Below, piece after piece: positions 45,396-56,937 of a DNA stretch of 64,000 bases; the first letter of the stretch is position 1; each line of letters starts with the position of its first letter. The position numbers and the translations under genes are program-made. The stretch comes from Moniliella sp. 'wahieum'. Taxonomy: Eukaryota > Basidiomycota > Moniliellomycetes > Moniliellales > Moniliellaceae. The notes under the pieces are model-generated. The model was not told the DNA's origin. It saw nothing but the letters and a program-made list of their open reading frames with translations, and did no database searches. The stretch lies in contig RSEE01000039.1 in NCBI GenBank assembly GCA_003971905.1, forward strand, positions 310,001-374,000, given 5' to 3'.

Positions 45396-46054
45396 CCCCC
45401 GCAAAAGATGAACGGTTAGGTTTAGACGTAGCGTTCCCCCTGTCTCAGCCTTAAGCTCTGTCAATGAAATGGACGTGATCTAATACTATTGTTGTATCTC
45501 TCTCCCCTCCCCTGCCCGCCGCCGCATGCCTCATCCCCGGCTCTCTTCCTCTTGGATAAAAATATGAAAAAGTGGAGTTGCAAAGGCATTTCAGGGCAAT
45601 CCACAGGAATGGAAAATCGTCCAAACTAGCCTAATACATCCCCCTTCCAGGTTCACTAGTCAATAGGGTAATAGGACATTTTTGGTGCCTCTACTCTTCA
45701 CTGCATCCGTTTCGTTATGTGCTTCCGTGGTAAGCTGTGATTCCACCGAGAGATGCAAAGTGTTTTTCTCAACGTGCTCTCTCGTCTACAATCTAGACAG
45801 AAGTAGTCACCCACGATGTCTGCACAGACACGAAGAAGAGAGAGTGAAGAAGAGCTAGAGTGGGGTGAGGGTTGCATGGTTGTGTGCGATTGAGAAAAGA
45901 GACGAAGTGCCAGAACAAAAATGCATAATATGCCAACACAGCTGGCCTCTTGAAGACCCTGCAGTTTGACAGGACAAAGCCCGGCTATGCTACCAAACTG
46001 GCAATGCTATAGCATCATAACCGAACGTGTGGGCTCTGCAAAGAAGATCATGAG
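45396..46054. other. Intergenic, no gene recognised
   Basis: Spacer between the LINE-like fragment and the LTR-like repeat. Nothing identifiable is seen. Confidence 0.5.
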
Positions 46055-46450
46055 TGTCACGGGGCGACGACTGAGCCGCCATGCGCAGCCACCTCCACTT
46101 CCTTATCGTCGCTAACGCTTCTCGGATTCTTTCACTTTCACCCTTCTTCTGGGCACTCCACTTCTAGAAGAAACACCTTCCGATCAGCTCGCTCGCCCTC
46201 CCTCGCCCATCGGATCTCCCCGCTTTCCCGTCCAGGTCCTACACATGCAACCTCTGCTCGCAGACCGCTCTGCTCAGGCTCTGCTCGACGTACAGCAAAA
46301 AACATCTCACTCACGACCCTCCTGCGTTCACGCCAGTGAGCCTTGGACTTTGGATATGAAACGCGTTCAGTCCTCCGCGAGTCTTGTTTCCAATGGGCAG
46401 GGAAGGTCTCCGCCTGGGAAGCCAGCCACCCGTCGCAATGAGGGACGATG
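46055..46450 (+). repeat. LTR-like dispersed repeat, copy B (uninterrupted)
   Basis: Starts TGTCACGGGGCGACGACT and is collinear with 34095-34175 and then directly with 36295-36610. Here the two halves are adjacent, which shows that copy A has gained about 2.1 kb (or B has lost it). The true right end is uncertain; the sequence may extend towards the TATATACTGC at about 46456. Confidence 0.75.
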
Positions 46451-47399
46451 TTACATTATATACTGCTTGAAAAGAGGATCTCCTGTTGCGTGCACCCGTA
46501 CGTGCAGATCTCCCAAGTTGGACGGGACAGATATATCGACAGTGTATACCCAACAGCGTCCTCGGTAGACTCGGTCTGAGTACTGAGAATGAGTCAGTAC
46601 TGAATCCTGAGTATTTATGTTGGGTGTTGCATGTTGCCGCGTATTGGACCCAGCCGCCCGCGCCAAGCGTGTGCACAGCACGGCGCTAGTGTTGGGATTT
46701 GCTACTGGGTCGGTGTTGACAGCACTTGCAGGGCGGGGGGCGACTGTCGACTGGTGACCGGTGGCAGAGGCGAAACGCGACGTGTGGTGTGCCATGGTGC
46801 GGTGGGCGTTCGCGTGCGGGCACAGCACCAGTGTGTCGGCACAGACGAGCTCCGGGGGCAGGCAGGCATGGGCGCCGCACGGGGCAGCATGCGGCCATGG
46901 CTCCTGGGCTTTGAGGCAGAGGCGCGAGGCGGCAGGCGGCAGGCGGCAGGCGGCAGGCAGCAGGCGAGCAGGCTCTCTGTCGCGGGTGGATCCTCCCTGG
47001 CTTTCCCCACAAACGTCGGGCCAACACGGCACAGCGCCAGTGGCCTGCCCCCGCCGGCGGACCACCGCAGGCCTCAGCACACTGCCCCACCGCCCACGCT
47101 GCCGCCGGCGGCCGCTGTGTGCCGTCAGCACGGCGCCAGTCTCCAGATGCACATAGTCGCGTGTGGGGCAGTCACGGATCACCGCCCAGTCACCCACTCT
47201 GTCGCTTGGGTCGCTTGGCCAAAGCGCCCAGTCACGAGAGTCAGCGGTCGCAATTAATAGTAACCAGTGACGCACCAACCGCCCTTGCACGCGTTTTTTC
47301 TTCGTCTCAGCCCTCGTCCGTGTCTTGTCTGTCTGCCCCATCACTACCACCACCTTTCACATCACCACCCTTGTGGCCCCTGCCCTCACCACCCGGTCC
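46451..47399. other. Upstream region of the Ste5-like gene
   Basis: No supported gene despite long open frames on both strands, which come from GC-rich repeats. It contains TGA-GTAC-TGA at 46577 and a GGCAGGC repeat at 46928-46965. Confidence 0.5.
46928..46965. repeat. GGCAGGC heptamer tandem repeat
   Basis: About five copies of GGCAGGC/GGCAGGCA follow one another. The 7-bp period is the same as in the TGA arrays, but the composition is different. Confidence 0.85.
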
Positions 47400-50300
47400 A
47401 TGTCCATTCCCTCTCCCATGCCCGCCAGTTCTGAGGGCCTGCGCCAGGGCATGCCGTCGCTCTCCACCTGTTCTAGCCTGGGCCACCGGCGTCACTCCGC
47501 CTCCTCCGTCACGAGCGAAGGGACGGGGGGGGAAGTCTTTACACCATGATGCTGCCTTCAGGACCTTCTCTGACCGGCCTAGGTGGATCGACTACACCTG
47601 TGTTCCCTCCTCCACCATCCGAGCCGTCCGCTTATTCCCCCACTCCAACACCTACACCTGGCCTGGCTGGTCCCTTCTTGGACTCTTCCCCGGATGAACC
47701 TGATACTGATGCTGCTCAGTTCGCTCGCACACCTACTTTTACGGCACCTTCATCCGATCAGGTCGATCCGAACCTGTTCCCTGCATCTTCACCCACGGAC
47801 CTCCCAGCCCCTTCGGCCTTTTCCTATCTCGGGCCCTCCGGGCTGGACCAGCCAACGAGCGAACTCCCTTGGGCACAAGATCAAGGACCTGTTACTGCGT
47901 CAACTAGCGCCGAGTCCCTGGGTTTTACTGGGACCACTTATCACTCTGAATCTATGGCTGGGGGGTTGCACGGGTCTGAATTGTCTCCTTCGCCCTCCTC
48001 GCCGATTATCTCACCCCCTTCTCCCAAGAAGCAATTGCTGTCTCCGCCAGTGGTGACCAAGCCGCCGTCCTCGGCTCGTCCGCTCGTCCAAACATATGTG
48101 CGCCCTCCGCCTTCCACTGGGTCTGAGAGTGAGACGGTCCCAAGTACCAGCAAAAAGCCTCCTCTTATTCTCCTCCGCGAAGAGGACGCTTTAGCCCGCC
48201 AATTGACTGTTGGCAGCAATAGCCGGTCTGAAGCACGGCACAACGGTCATGGTCAAAGCATTGATAGTCTCTCCGCCGTCACAGAGAGTACAAATGCCAG
48301 TATGGGCACATATGCGAGCGTCAACACGTCCCAGGCTACGACCATCTCCGCTCGAGGCGAGATGGAGGTGCTAACACCTTACGTGTGCGCGGTGTGTTTG
48401 TGCGAACCTGAGGGCAAACAGGCATTACCAGTCAAACTTGTCTGCACCCATTCTGCGCACGAATTGTGTCTCATTTCTGCCATATCGTCTCCTTCATCCT
48501 CCAATGGGCCGGTGTGCAAGATATGTCACCCCTCTGGGTCTCATTTGGAAGCTGGACGCGGCTCCGAGCCCCGCCGTCCCTCGGCTCCCGAGATGCGGGC
48601 ACCATTTCCGCACAGTCCTTTACTTAACTCTTCTATCTCCAACCGGCGCCCGTCTGAGCCGGCGGGGCACGTGGGCCTATCTTCCCCCTTTGAAGCACTC
48701 GCGCCATCAATCCAGTCAACGATACGGCATTCGCCTGATCCATCGGTGAACATGGAGCTAAGCACGCCCTCACCAGCATCATCACGCCCACATTCGCCAC
48801 TTCAATCCCGAGGCCGCTTTCTGCTGGGCCAACTGGGTTTGGGGCGAGTCAAAAAGCAGCCTGGTTTGGAGCAGTTCCTCGACCTGGACCCAGATCCTGT
48901 GCCAGCCCAGGTCAATGAAGCTCCATCTCACGGGTCTCCTCTACTCCGGGCCAAGAAAGGGAATCCCTCCGTTGACCCCACTATCCCTGGGCCCGCGAGA
49001 GCAACAGCCATGAGCCCAGAAGCGTCAGATGCATTCATGAGGCAGCTTCATCAGCACTTACACCCGGCACCTTCCTCACTATCCTCACCCCGCTCGCCTA
49101 TTGCGGCTCCAGGATCCAAGCCTGGATCGGAGCTTGAGTTTGAGCTTGGGCCTGCGTCTGAGCTAGAGTCTGAATTCGAGTCTGACCATGTACATGAATC
49201 TGCGTCAGATTCCAAGTTCACGCACAAACTCAAGTCCAAATCCAAACGCTCCTTCGAGCTCAAGAGGGCACCCAATTCGATGTCCCAACCAGCTCTGCGG
49301 TCGCTCTTCAAGTCCAAGTCCAAGGCCAGCTCCAAGCCTAAGTTCCCTTCACAGCCTCAGTCGGACGCAACAAGCTCTCGCACATCTTCACGGTCTCTCA
49401 CCCCGGAGCTCGATGCAGTCGCCACTGGTAAGCGAACTGCACGCGACGAGCCCCCAAATCCCATCCGGACTGAACCTGTGTTGCCTCCAAGGCAGAGTAT
49501 GGACGAGGCCACAGTTCGTCGGCCCGCTGGCGGAAGTGTTTCCCCCGCGCCGCGCTTCCCCCGTTCGCGAGCAGTAAGCATGGGCAAGCCACGAGCGCCT
49601 CAACGCGACCTAGCGCGAAATGAAGACCCCAAGGTCATAGCCGGCTCACAGGTACCCGTCTTTGGAGTGTCACAAGCAAAGGCTATACTGAGCAAGCTCG
49701 TGTCCAGTGACGGGCCGGGACACGAGTCAATGGCTACGCTAGAATCCACCTACGGTCTTCCTGAATTGGCTGATCGAGTGAGGGTGACGCAAGCCAACGA
49801 AACGCGGGTGTTTTATGTTGTGATGTTTGCCCAGGCCTTAGGGCTGTATATGGAAAGCCCAAAGAAAGAAGGCCTAAGCGATTCCAGTCTGTCCCTCAAA
49901 GGTCGCATTTTTTTCCATCATTCGCCCCAACTTGCCCTTGTTACCCCGCCACCGGCAATTATGGATCGTGATCCACGAGTGCGCTCAGTTCGGGTCCGCC
50001 TGGACCACTCGCAGTGCACATTAACTTTCCGCTCCCCTTCTCAAGCTGAAACGTGGTTCAGCCGCTCACAGTACTTGTTGGCACGAGCTAGTGTCCAGCA
50101 GCGAGCCCTCCTCCTCCAGTACCACCTATCTATGTCCGCCCCCGCAGCCTGTCGGCTGGAGCCAAACGCGCGCCGCGAATGGTGCCTCCGCCTGTGCCCC
50201 CCTGCCTCGCATCCATGTGCGCGACCCTGCTGGTCGGAAGACCGGCCCATCGTCGCCGGTTTCTTCGTTTAGTACGGGATCTGACTCGCTCCCCACATCC

Positions 50301-50815
50301 GTCCCGCGTTCGCCTTTGGCTTCCTCCCCTTCCCCCTCCCTCCCGTGCCCCATCAAGGGACCTATGGATCTGGTGGTACTTGTGTCGACGGCAGAGCGGG
50401 ACCGGGAAGCGGGAAAAGCCATGCTGGCCGAGATCCTAGAGCGTTTGGGAGAAAGGGACCGTGTGGCGGTGGTTACGTTTGGCCAGGGCCTGGAAAAGAG
50501 TACTGTCAATGCGGTGCGGCGTACCCCTTGCTTTGCCCGGGGAAAGCAGCAAGCCGGAAACGGCTGTGTGGCTTTGTCGATTCGCTCCAACGTCTCGGGG
50601 AAGCAGCGGACCCAAGCAGCGCAGTAGCGGCCGCGCATGAGTTGCTACTCGGTCGCTCTTTTCCTCCCGCCTTCCCTCCTGGCCGCGCTGCGGTCCTGAC
50701 GCTCGTCCCCCCCACCAACCAGCTGGACCGCGCCATTGCGCGCGTCGCCCCCGAGCCGGCGCGGCCGTTCCCGTGGGGAGTGAGTACGACGCCAGTCTGG
50801 ACCGTGCCCAGTTGA
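47400..50815 (+). CDS. RING-PH-VWA protein, Ste5-like MAPK scaffold candidate
   Basis: About 1,130 residues. ATG at 47400 gives MSIPSPMPASSEGLRQGMPS. A run of eight G near 47525 breaks the frame, and a ninth joins it to GSLYTMMLPSGPS and the long frame from 47546. A disordered Ser/Pro region precedes a RING-type finger at 48385-48540 (VCAVCLCEPEG, CTHSAHELCLISAI, VCKICHP). Another Ser/Lys-rich region includes LKSKSKRSFELKR. A PH-like domain at about 49800-50090 reads ETRVFYVVMFAQALGLYM and RSVRVRLDHSQCTLTFRS, ending in a long helix (AETWFSRSQYLLARASVQQR). A VWA domain at 50365-50700 shows MDLVVLVSTAERDREAGKAM, ERDRVAVVTFGQG and GFVDSLQRLGEAADPSSAVA. Frame breaks lie at 50100-50200 and about 50550. 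RING-PH-VWA order matches Ste5-like pheromone MAPK scaffolds described in basidiomycetes; function is inferred. Confidence 0.8.
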
Positions 50816-51490
50816 CGCCCGCGCCTGCAACGGCAGCTGCCTCCGAGCTGCTAGTTGGGGGGTGCCCGGGTCGGGCCCTATCTATCTATTTGTTCTTCTT
50901 CTGCATCCTTTCTCTTGTACCTGCTTGTACCCTCGTTTGTTGCTCTGTTCGCGTCTGCTTAGACTCGGTTTGATTGCATATACCACGCTGTCGAGTCTTG
51001 CGCCCCCATTTTGTCCACTCGGTCTTGGTACGAACCGTAATGAACGCAAAAAGACCTTATATACACTGTGCTGCACTCTTGGAGTTGGTTGGAGTGGACT
51101 TGGGGTGCCACACATGGCGAGTCACCTAGTCACGTGGGCAGCGATGCACGTGACCGGACATATCCCCTTCGGATCGGCGTTGGCGGGCCGGGAGTTGCGG
51201 ACTTGTGGACTTGGGGCTTGGGGCTTGGGGCCTGTGCGTGCACAGCCGTGTCAGGGGGGCGGGCACCGCGCCCGTGCGGCAGCCTCGGCCCGGTTCCCGG
51301 CCCCTGGGTCCCGGTGGCCGATTAGGGTGATGCCGGTGATGGATCACCGATCATCGCTCACTACACATCATGCATCCTGCATCTTGTCGATGTGAGTGAG
51401 CGCGGCAGCCATCCGCCTTACGGCGCATTGGGCACCTCCCTTCGGCTTCTTCTCTTCCCCTCCTCCTCCTCCGCCCCTAGCTTCCTGCGC
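50816..51490. other. Intergenic, 3' flank of the Ste5-like gene and AGX1 promoter
   Basis: T-rich 3' UTR-like sequence to about 51060, then GC-rich spacer with GATCACCGATCATC and ATGCATC repeats near 51340-51385. Confidence 0.5.
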
Positions 51491-52871
51491 ATGCTCCCGA
51501 GGACGCTCCCTAGCTTCCTCCTTCGTTCTGCCTCCGCCTCCGCCTCCGCCCCAGTGGTACGTACGCTCCGCCTTCTGCCCCCCTCCCCCTCCGCTCCTCC
51601 CTGTTGGCACCACGCCCCCCTAACATCGCATTCTCCCTCTTCCCCACCAGACTCTCCCCTCCCGTGCCTTGCTGCCTGTCCGCCGCCTGCAGACGTACGC
51701 TCCCGCCATGTCCGCCTTCCACCAAGAAGCCCACAAGCTCCTCGTCATCCCTGGCCCTATCGAGGTCGCAGACGAAGTCCTCTACGCCAATGCGCACCCT
51801 TCCATGAGCCACACCTCGCCCGAATTCGTCCCGATTCTGGGCGACTGTATCCGCATGTTCCGCCAGATCCTCTTTGCACCTTCGGCCCAGCCCATCATTA
51901 CCTCGGGTTCGGGCACACTGGGCTGGGACCATGTTGCGGCGAACGTGGTTGAGCCTGGAGAGAATGCGCTGGTCATCAATTCGGGCTACTTTGGCGACAG
52001 CTTTGCCGAATGCCTTGAAACGTACGGTGCCAAGGTGGACCAGATTGGCGCGCCGGTCGGTTCCAAGCCGACGTTGGCTCAGATCGAGGAAGCTCTGAAG
52101 CAAAAGAAGTACAAGCTTGTCACCGCGACCCATGTCGATACCTCGACTGGTGTGTTGAGCGACGCCAAGGGGATTGCCGAGGTGGTCAAGCGCGTCTCTC
52201 CCGACACCATCTTTGCCCTGGATGGCGTGTGCAGCGTAGGCAGCGAGGAGATCCGCCAAGACGAGTGGGGGGTGGATGTGGTGCTGACGGCATCGCAGAA
52301 GGGCATTGGGTGCCCGCCGGGCCTGATGCTCCTCTCTGCCTCGCCCAAGGCCATCAAGGCGTTTGAAACACGCAAGGTGCCCCCGACGTCCTACTTCGCT
52401 TCGTGGAAAAAGTGGCTGCCAATCATGAAGGCCTACGAAGCTGGCAATGCCGCCTACTTTGCTACGCCTCCGACCAACTTGCTCTACGCGTTGCACCAGA
52501 GCTTCGAGACGATCACCAAAGGCGTCCCCTCGCTCGAGCAGCGGTTCCAACTGCACAAGGACACTTCGGCCAAGGTCAAGAACTTTGTCAAGAACGAGCT
52601 CAAACTCGACCAACTCGTCGCCGACGGGATCAAGGATGGTGCCAACGGCATGACGGCCGTCAAGTACCCCGAGGGCTATGGCGCGGGCGATGTGGTGCCG
52701 CGCATGGCTGCCCGCAATGTGGTCGTGGCTGCTGGGCTTCACAAGGAGTGCAAGGACAAGTACTTCCGCATTGGTCATATGGGTCTCTCGGCCACCACGC
52801 GCAGCAGTGACATTGACCACGTTCTTCAAAGCCTCAAGGAGTCGCTTGCCGAGGCTGGCTACAAGCCGTAA
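51491..52871 (+). CDS. AGX1: Alanine--glyoxylate aminotransferase (class V, PLP-dependent)
   Basis: Transfers the amino group of alanine to glyoxylate, giving glycine and pyruvate. Exon 1 (51491-51556) encodes MLPRTLPSFLLRSASASASA.., a Ser/Arg/Leu-rich segment like a mitochondrial presequence; the intron is 51557-51650 (GTACGT..CCAG); exon 2 starts TLPSRALLPVRRLQT. The core shows KLLVIPGPIEVADEVLYANA, SGSGTLGWDHVAANVVEPGE, VTATHVDTSTGVLSD, ALDGVCSVGSEEI and the PLP-lysine motif VVLTASQKGIGCPPG. The C-terminal end is RIGHMGLSATTRSSDIDHV.. AEAGYKP, without a peroxisomal SKL-type signal. An internal ATG at 51708 (MSAFHQEAHK) lies after the presequence and could start a shorter form. The gene of about 428 residues has no frame break. 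Confidence 0.95.
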
Positions 52872-53481
52872 CCGACCTGCTTCCGGTTCGGTAGTGTTCG
52901 TTTGTTATTCCCAACGAGCGTGTATGAGATTCTTTCATTACCTGCGCTGCGGACGGTCACGGTATATAACTTTGCGAACTTTCGCTGCCCTCGACATATT
53001 TTTGCCTTAGCCTCTCTGTTGATGCAGGAACCAGGAACCATATGCCCATGACGCCGGTTACGACAGGTTACGACACTGGCTGGTTTTTGAGCGTGGGGGC
53101 CCCTGAGACCCAGTGTAGCTCGTGTACAGGAGAAGTAGCTGTCGATGGCAGATCATCTTGGAAGCTTCAATTAAGGGGCAGTTACTAGTTATAGAATGTG
53201 ACATGTGACATGTGACACAGGCCCAACGACAGGGGGCATGGGGGCAGTCCAGGATCTGGATGGTGCGGGGCAAGGGGCAGCGTCTGGCGGCGTGCGCGCT
53301 GTTGGGTGGAACATGCTCTGCCCCGAGCGGAGCGCGGGTTGAACGTACGATGAACGTTGATCGCGCTTATCTGCTACCACCACACTCGTCTCTTCTGCCT
53401 CCTCTGCTTCATCCGCCTCCTCTGTCTCCTCTGCTTTCTCGGGGAAGAGGCCCCTTCGGCCACACGTCGCTTTTCTGTCAT
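52872..53481. other. Intergenic between AGX1 and the Ser-rich gene
   Basis: AGX1 3' UTR to about 53040. A CATG heptad array lies at 53199-53215 (separate entry). No gene is seen. Confidence 0.5.
53199..53215. repeat. Heptad array TGA-CATG-TGA-CATG-TGA
   Basis: TGA occurs at 53199, 53206 and 53213, with perfect CATG palindromes between. Confidence 0.92.
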
Positions 53482-56332
53482 ATGGACGCAATGAGCTCGT
53501 CCCCGGCACCCTCTCATTTCTCCGCCTCTATTCCATCTCCCTGCACCGAGCACGCCGAATCGCGGAAGACTCCTTCTAATCCGGTCGCAGCGCCACACTC
53601 CAGCTCACTTACCACCTCGCCGTCGGATGCGTTCGAGGAACTGGCCGACTCGAACAGTCTAAGCACGGGTGCCCGCTCCAGTCGAATAGTGAATGACATT
53701 ATGGGCCAAGCGGTGCCCCATGCCACGCTGCGCAAGACGGCGCTGGATCAGGATCGTTTGATTTTAGCCCCCTCGGTCGGCCTCGGGAAGGCAGAGAACC
53801 CGTTCTCCAGAATCCTGACCCTCATGGAACCCCCCTCCTCTCCGAACACCGTCGTTCAAGGCGCAGACGCACCTTGTCTGGCCCCTTGCGTCTGGTTCTG
53901 GATCGAACCCTGTTACCTCCTACACAGCCCAACGGGGTGCAACCCAGCACGACTGGGGCGGCGGCAACGAGCAAGCGGCCAACAAGAGCCGCAAGCATAT
54001 CAATTGACCGGCCCTGGTCTAATGTTGGTCACAACTACAGCGCCTCGGCCGACTCTCCCTTTGGCAAGTTTCCCCATCTCCATGGCGCATCGGACCGAAC
54101 GCTGCCTAATAAGAGGCCGCCTGCCTTATCGCGCAAGAACCGATTTGCCCATCTTTTGGGTCGAACCAATAGCAACAGTGGAGATGCAGAGCCCATATCC
54201 CGGAGATCAAACTTTTTGTCACGCATTCGACGGCATCGGCCTCGTACCCCCAAGAGTGTGTTGGCTGACCTGAGGGCGGGAGATCGATCCCCCTCCTGGC
54301 TCAGGGGAAGGCAACCTAGTTCATCTCCTCTGCCCAACTATCCCATCTCGTCTTCTGCTGGTGGAGAACCGGATACGGTCTCGGTGAACGTCTCTGGCCA
54401 TTCTCACCCAAGTGGAGCGATTCCTAGCCCTCAACTTCAACCAACCCGATCGTCTTTCTCATCTCCGCTCCAACGGGTGACCCACCCGATAACCCATCCC
54501 CACCAGAGATGGGCGAAAGTGGAGACGATGCATGTTCCGCTTCTCAAACTGCGATCGGAAGATCACGAAAGGTTTCCGTTCCGCCCGTGTCATGGGCACG
54601 ATTTGGAGGACCAGGAGGTGTCCTTCGCAATGGGTTAGATCCCCCCTCTTCCTCTGTCAGACTATTGCACACCACAGAAGCAACAGCCTATCCAAACGTC
54701 ATTCGTCCGAGGGCCTTTACTACAAGTTCATATGACAAGTTTTTGCCCTCGCTTGGATATACGTCCGGCGTTGGTTCTGGCACTAGTTTCTCTCCCGTCC
54801 GACCTCCGAGGGTGAGCAGCAGGTTCGGAAGCGGGATCTACGTTTGCGTACTCTGGATCATTCCTCTGATGACCACATCGCGGCCCCCCAAACACTGCCC
54901 ACCAGTTCAATCCATGTTGAGCACCCACTTTCTTTGCTTCAACCCCCCACATGCAAACGTTGCGGGATCAAGTTCGGAAGCGCCATCCTTCTGTCCCCCT
55001 ATGATGGATGCCTGGGCGGATTGGTCGGAAATACGAGAAAAGCGAATTGCACGATCTGATGTTACGATGCATGCGTCGGAACAAAGTCTGCCTGGGACTA
55101 CACGCGTCGCTTCTCCGAACGACACCCAGTGGATTGACTTACAACCAGCTGTCGCTCGCCCTTCTTCTTCTGCGACGGTAGTTCATCCGCATCATCAATC
55201 TGACGATACTGTTCTTGGTCCCACCCGATTTGACCGTCCGGTACAGCTCAACAATAATACAGCGGTAACACCCTGTATCCCTCTGGTCCGTGATGGGAGT
55301 GCCCAGTCCGGTGACTCAACGCGTACCCCTGGGACGCCGACTGCATTTACCAGGTTGAGCATTTCGACCTCCCAATCGGGTTTTGTTACGCCCAATAGCG
55401 CAGTTCCTACATCGCAAATACAGCTGGAGGATCTGAGCCCTCTCTTTAACCGCGTCCATTCTTCGGAAGCCGAAGCTGAAAGTGAAGCGAGATCACCCGC
55501 GTCGTCTTCGTCCCATGTTTTGGCCCACGACATTCCGTCTCGTCACAGCCTGTTGGCCTGGACAGATGATGGGTTGAACCAGCCCCTGGGCACAGGACCT
55601 TCGCGTGCCAACAGTCTTGTTGAGCCTAATAGGCAACAATCACGGGGGTCTGTGACAATGGGATCAGTTCAAAGGCGCAAGTCAACTGGGTCTGTTTCCA
55701 GCCCCAAACTGTCCCCGCCAGGTATTGACGGTCCTTTGACTTCGTGGGGGTCCATGCGGTTTGATCCGGACCAGCGAATGTGGTATCGTCCTGGGGACAA
55801 TATGAGCCTTCCAAGTTGGTCTTCATCTTGGTCTGCACGGAACGGGCGGGGACTTGATTCGCCCACCTCACTTCATTCCAATGCTCACCCTCTGCCTCCG
55901 GTTATGACAAGCACCGCACTGAGGATGAGCTGGACGATATCTGACTCGCCACTCGGGACTGGCTGTGCCGGGAGCGACCTTTCCGACGACGATGAAGAAC
56001 AGAGGTTGTCAGCCCGACCTGCATTGACTGTGTCCTCGACTACATTTCCCCAATTGTCGCCCATTCCAGTGCCAAGCGAGTCAACTAATTTGGCTGCCAC
56101 TCCTTCACCAATGTCGCTGCCAAAATCTCTTTTCCATCCACGTGGCCAACTTCATTATCTGAGGAGATCGAGCTCACTACCACGTTTTTCGCAGCCCAGG
56201 CGGCCCACATTGTTGTCTTGCGCGCACTTGGTCTTGGTCTTGCCTAGCGTGCAACTCAAGGACAGTGGTGGTTGTTTGTGGTTACACTCTGGTCTTGGAT
56301 GGAATCGCAGGATGCCCTCTCGATCCTATTAA
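53482..56332 (+). CDS. Ser/Pro-rich protein of unknown function, about 950 residues, three frame breaks
   Basis: ATG at 53482 gives MDAMSSSPAPSHFSASIPSP. The plausible protein continues through three frames: to about 53870 (SLGLGKAENPF-like, RILTLMEPP), then to about 54500 (RRSRRRTLSGPLRLVLDRTL; ALSRKNRFAHLLGRTNSNSG; FLSRIRRHRPRTPKSVLADL), then to the stop at 56330. The last 600 residues are unbroken: DAWADWSEIREKRIARSDVT, EDLSPLFNRVHSSEAEAESE, MRFDPDQRMWYRPGDN, GSDLSDDDEEQRL. No domain, signal peptide or membrane segment is recognised. Low-complexity Ser, Pro and Arg with scattered basic RRxS sites suggests a regulated, disordered cytoplasmic or nuclear protein. One more frame change may lie near 54840. 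Confidence 0.6.
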
Positions 56333-56803
56333 CAGTTGCCCTCAAGCTCCACCCTTCTCCCTGTTTCGCCTCACTGTCGGTCCTCATTCGTTTGATCTTT
56401 ATATACGTTTTGTGGTTTGGCACAACTGTTTGAGTGGCGTCGTGGCTTTTGGTTTTCTCCAACCAACGTCTTGCGAGGTGGTTTTTGGGCTTGATGGTTG
56501 GGGAGCAGAGGGGGGCTTGATATCCACTCAACTGTGCCATCCACATACGCACACCCTAATTTATATATTCTCCTCCTCGTTTTTTACGTTTTTGTGGTAA
56601 CAACAATCGTTATCCTTCGGTGCAGTAAATCACGGGGGCTGGTTCCCGTCATCGATCCTCTCACAGTGTGAAGCGATATGAACGTAGCGACATTGTTCTT
56701 ACCCTCGCCACTCATGCAAACCATGGGGCAAGACGGGGGTTAGCACCTCGTCAAGGTGGTGGGGAGACGCGCATATCGATGTTTGGACATAGAAATGGCG
56801 GGC

Positions 56804-56820
56804 TGAACGTTGAACGTTGA
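56804..56820. repeat. Heptad array TGA-ACGT-TGA-ACGT-TGA
   Basis: TGA occurs at 56804, 56811 and 56818, with ACGT palindromes between. Confidence 0.92.
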
Positions 56821-56899
56821 ATTTCTCGAGAGCAAGCTTGAAATCTTGGTGGGGGGCAAACAAATAAGGTAGTAGGGTTCTGCAACTCAGTAATGGCAC

Positions 56900-56937
56900 T
56901 GACCAGTGACTAGTGACTAGTGACTAGTGACCGGTGA
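56900..56937. repeat. Six-step heptad array with CTAG and CCGG spacers
   Basis: TGA occurs at 56900, 56907, 56914, 56921, 56928 and 56935, exactly seven bases apart. The spacers are CCAG, CTAG, CTAG, CTAG and CCGG, so when the tetramer changes from CTAG to CCGG it remains self-complementary. It is the longest array in the window. Confidence 0.95.

Noticed and set aside
46928..46965. GGCAGGC repeat as a member of the TGA heptad family
   Set aside because: It shares the 7-bp period but has neither TGA/TCA nor a palindromic tetramer.
46451..47353. 300-codon minus-strand frame
   Set aside because: Composed of GC-rich repeats with Pro/Ala/Arg runs; no family motif, and overlapping frames on the other strand are equally long.
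54509..56332. Separate gene starting at 54509
   Set aside because: The upstream frames 53482-54500 have the same Ser/Arg-rich composition and abut it without a promoter-like gap, so one frame-broken gene is more likely.
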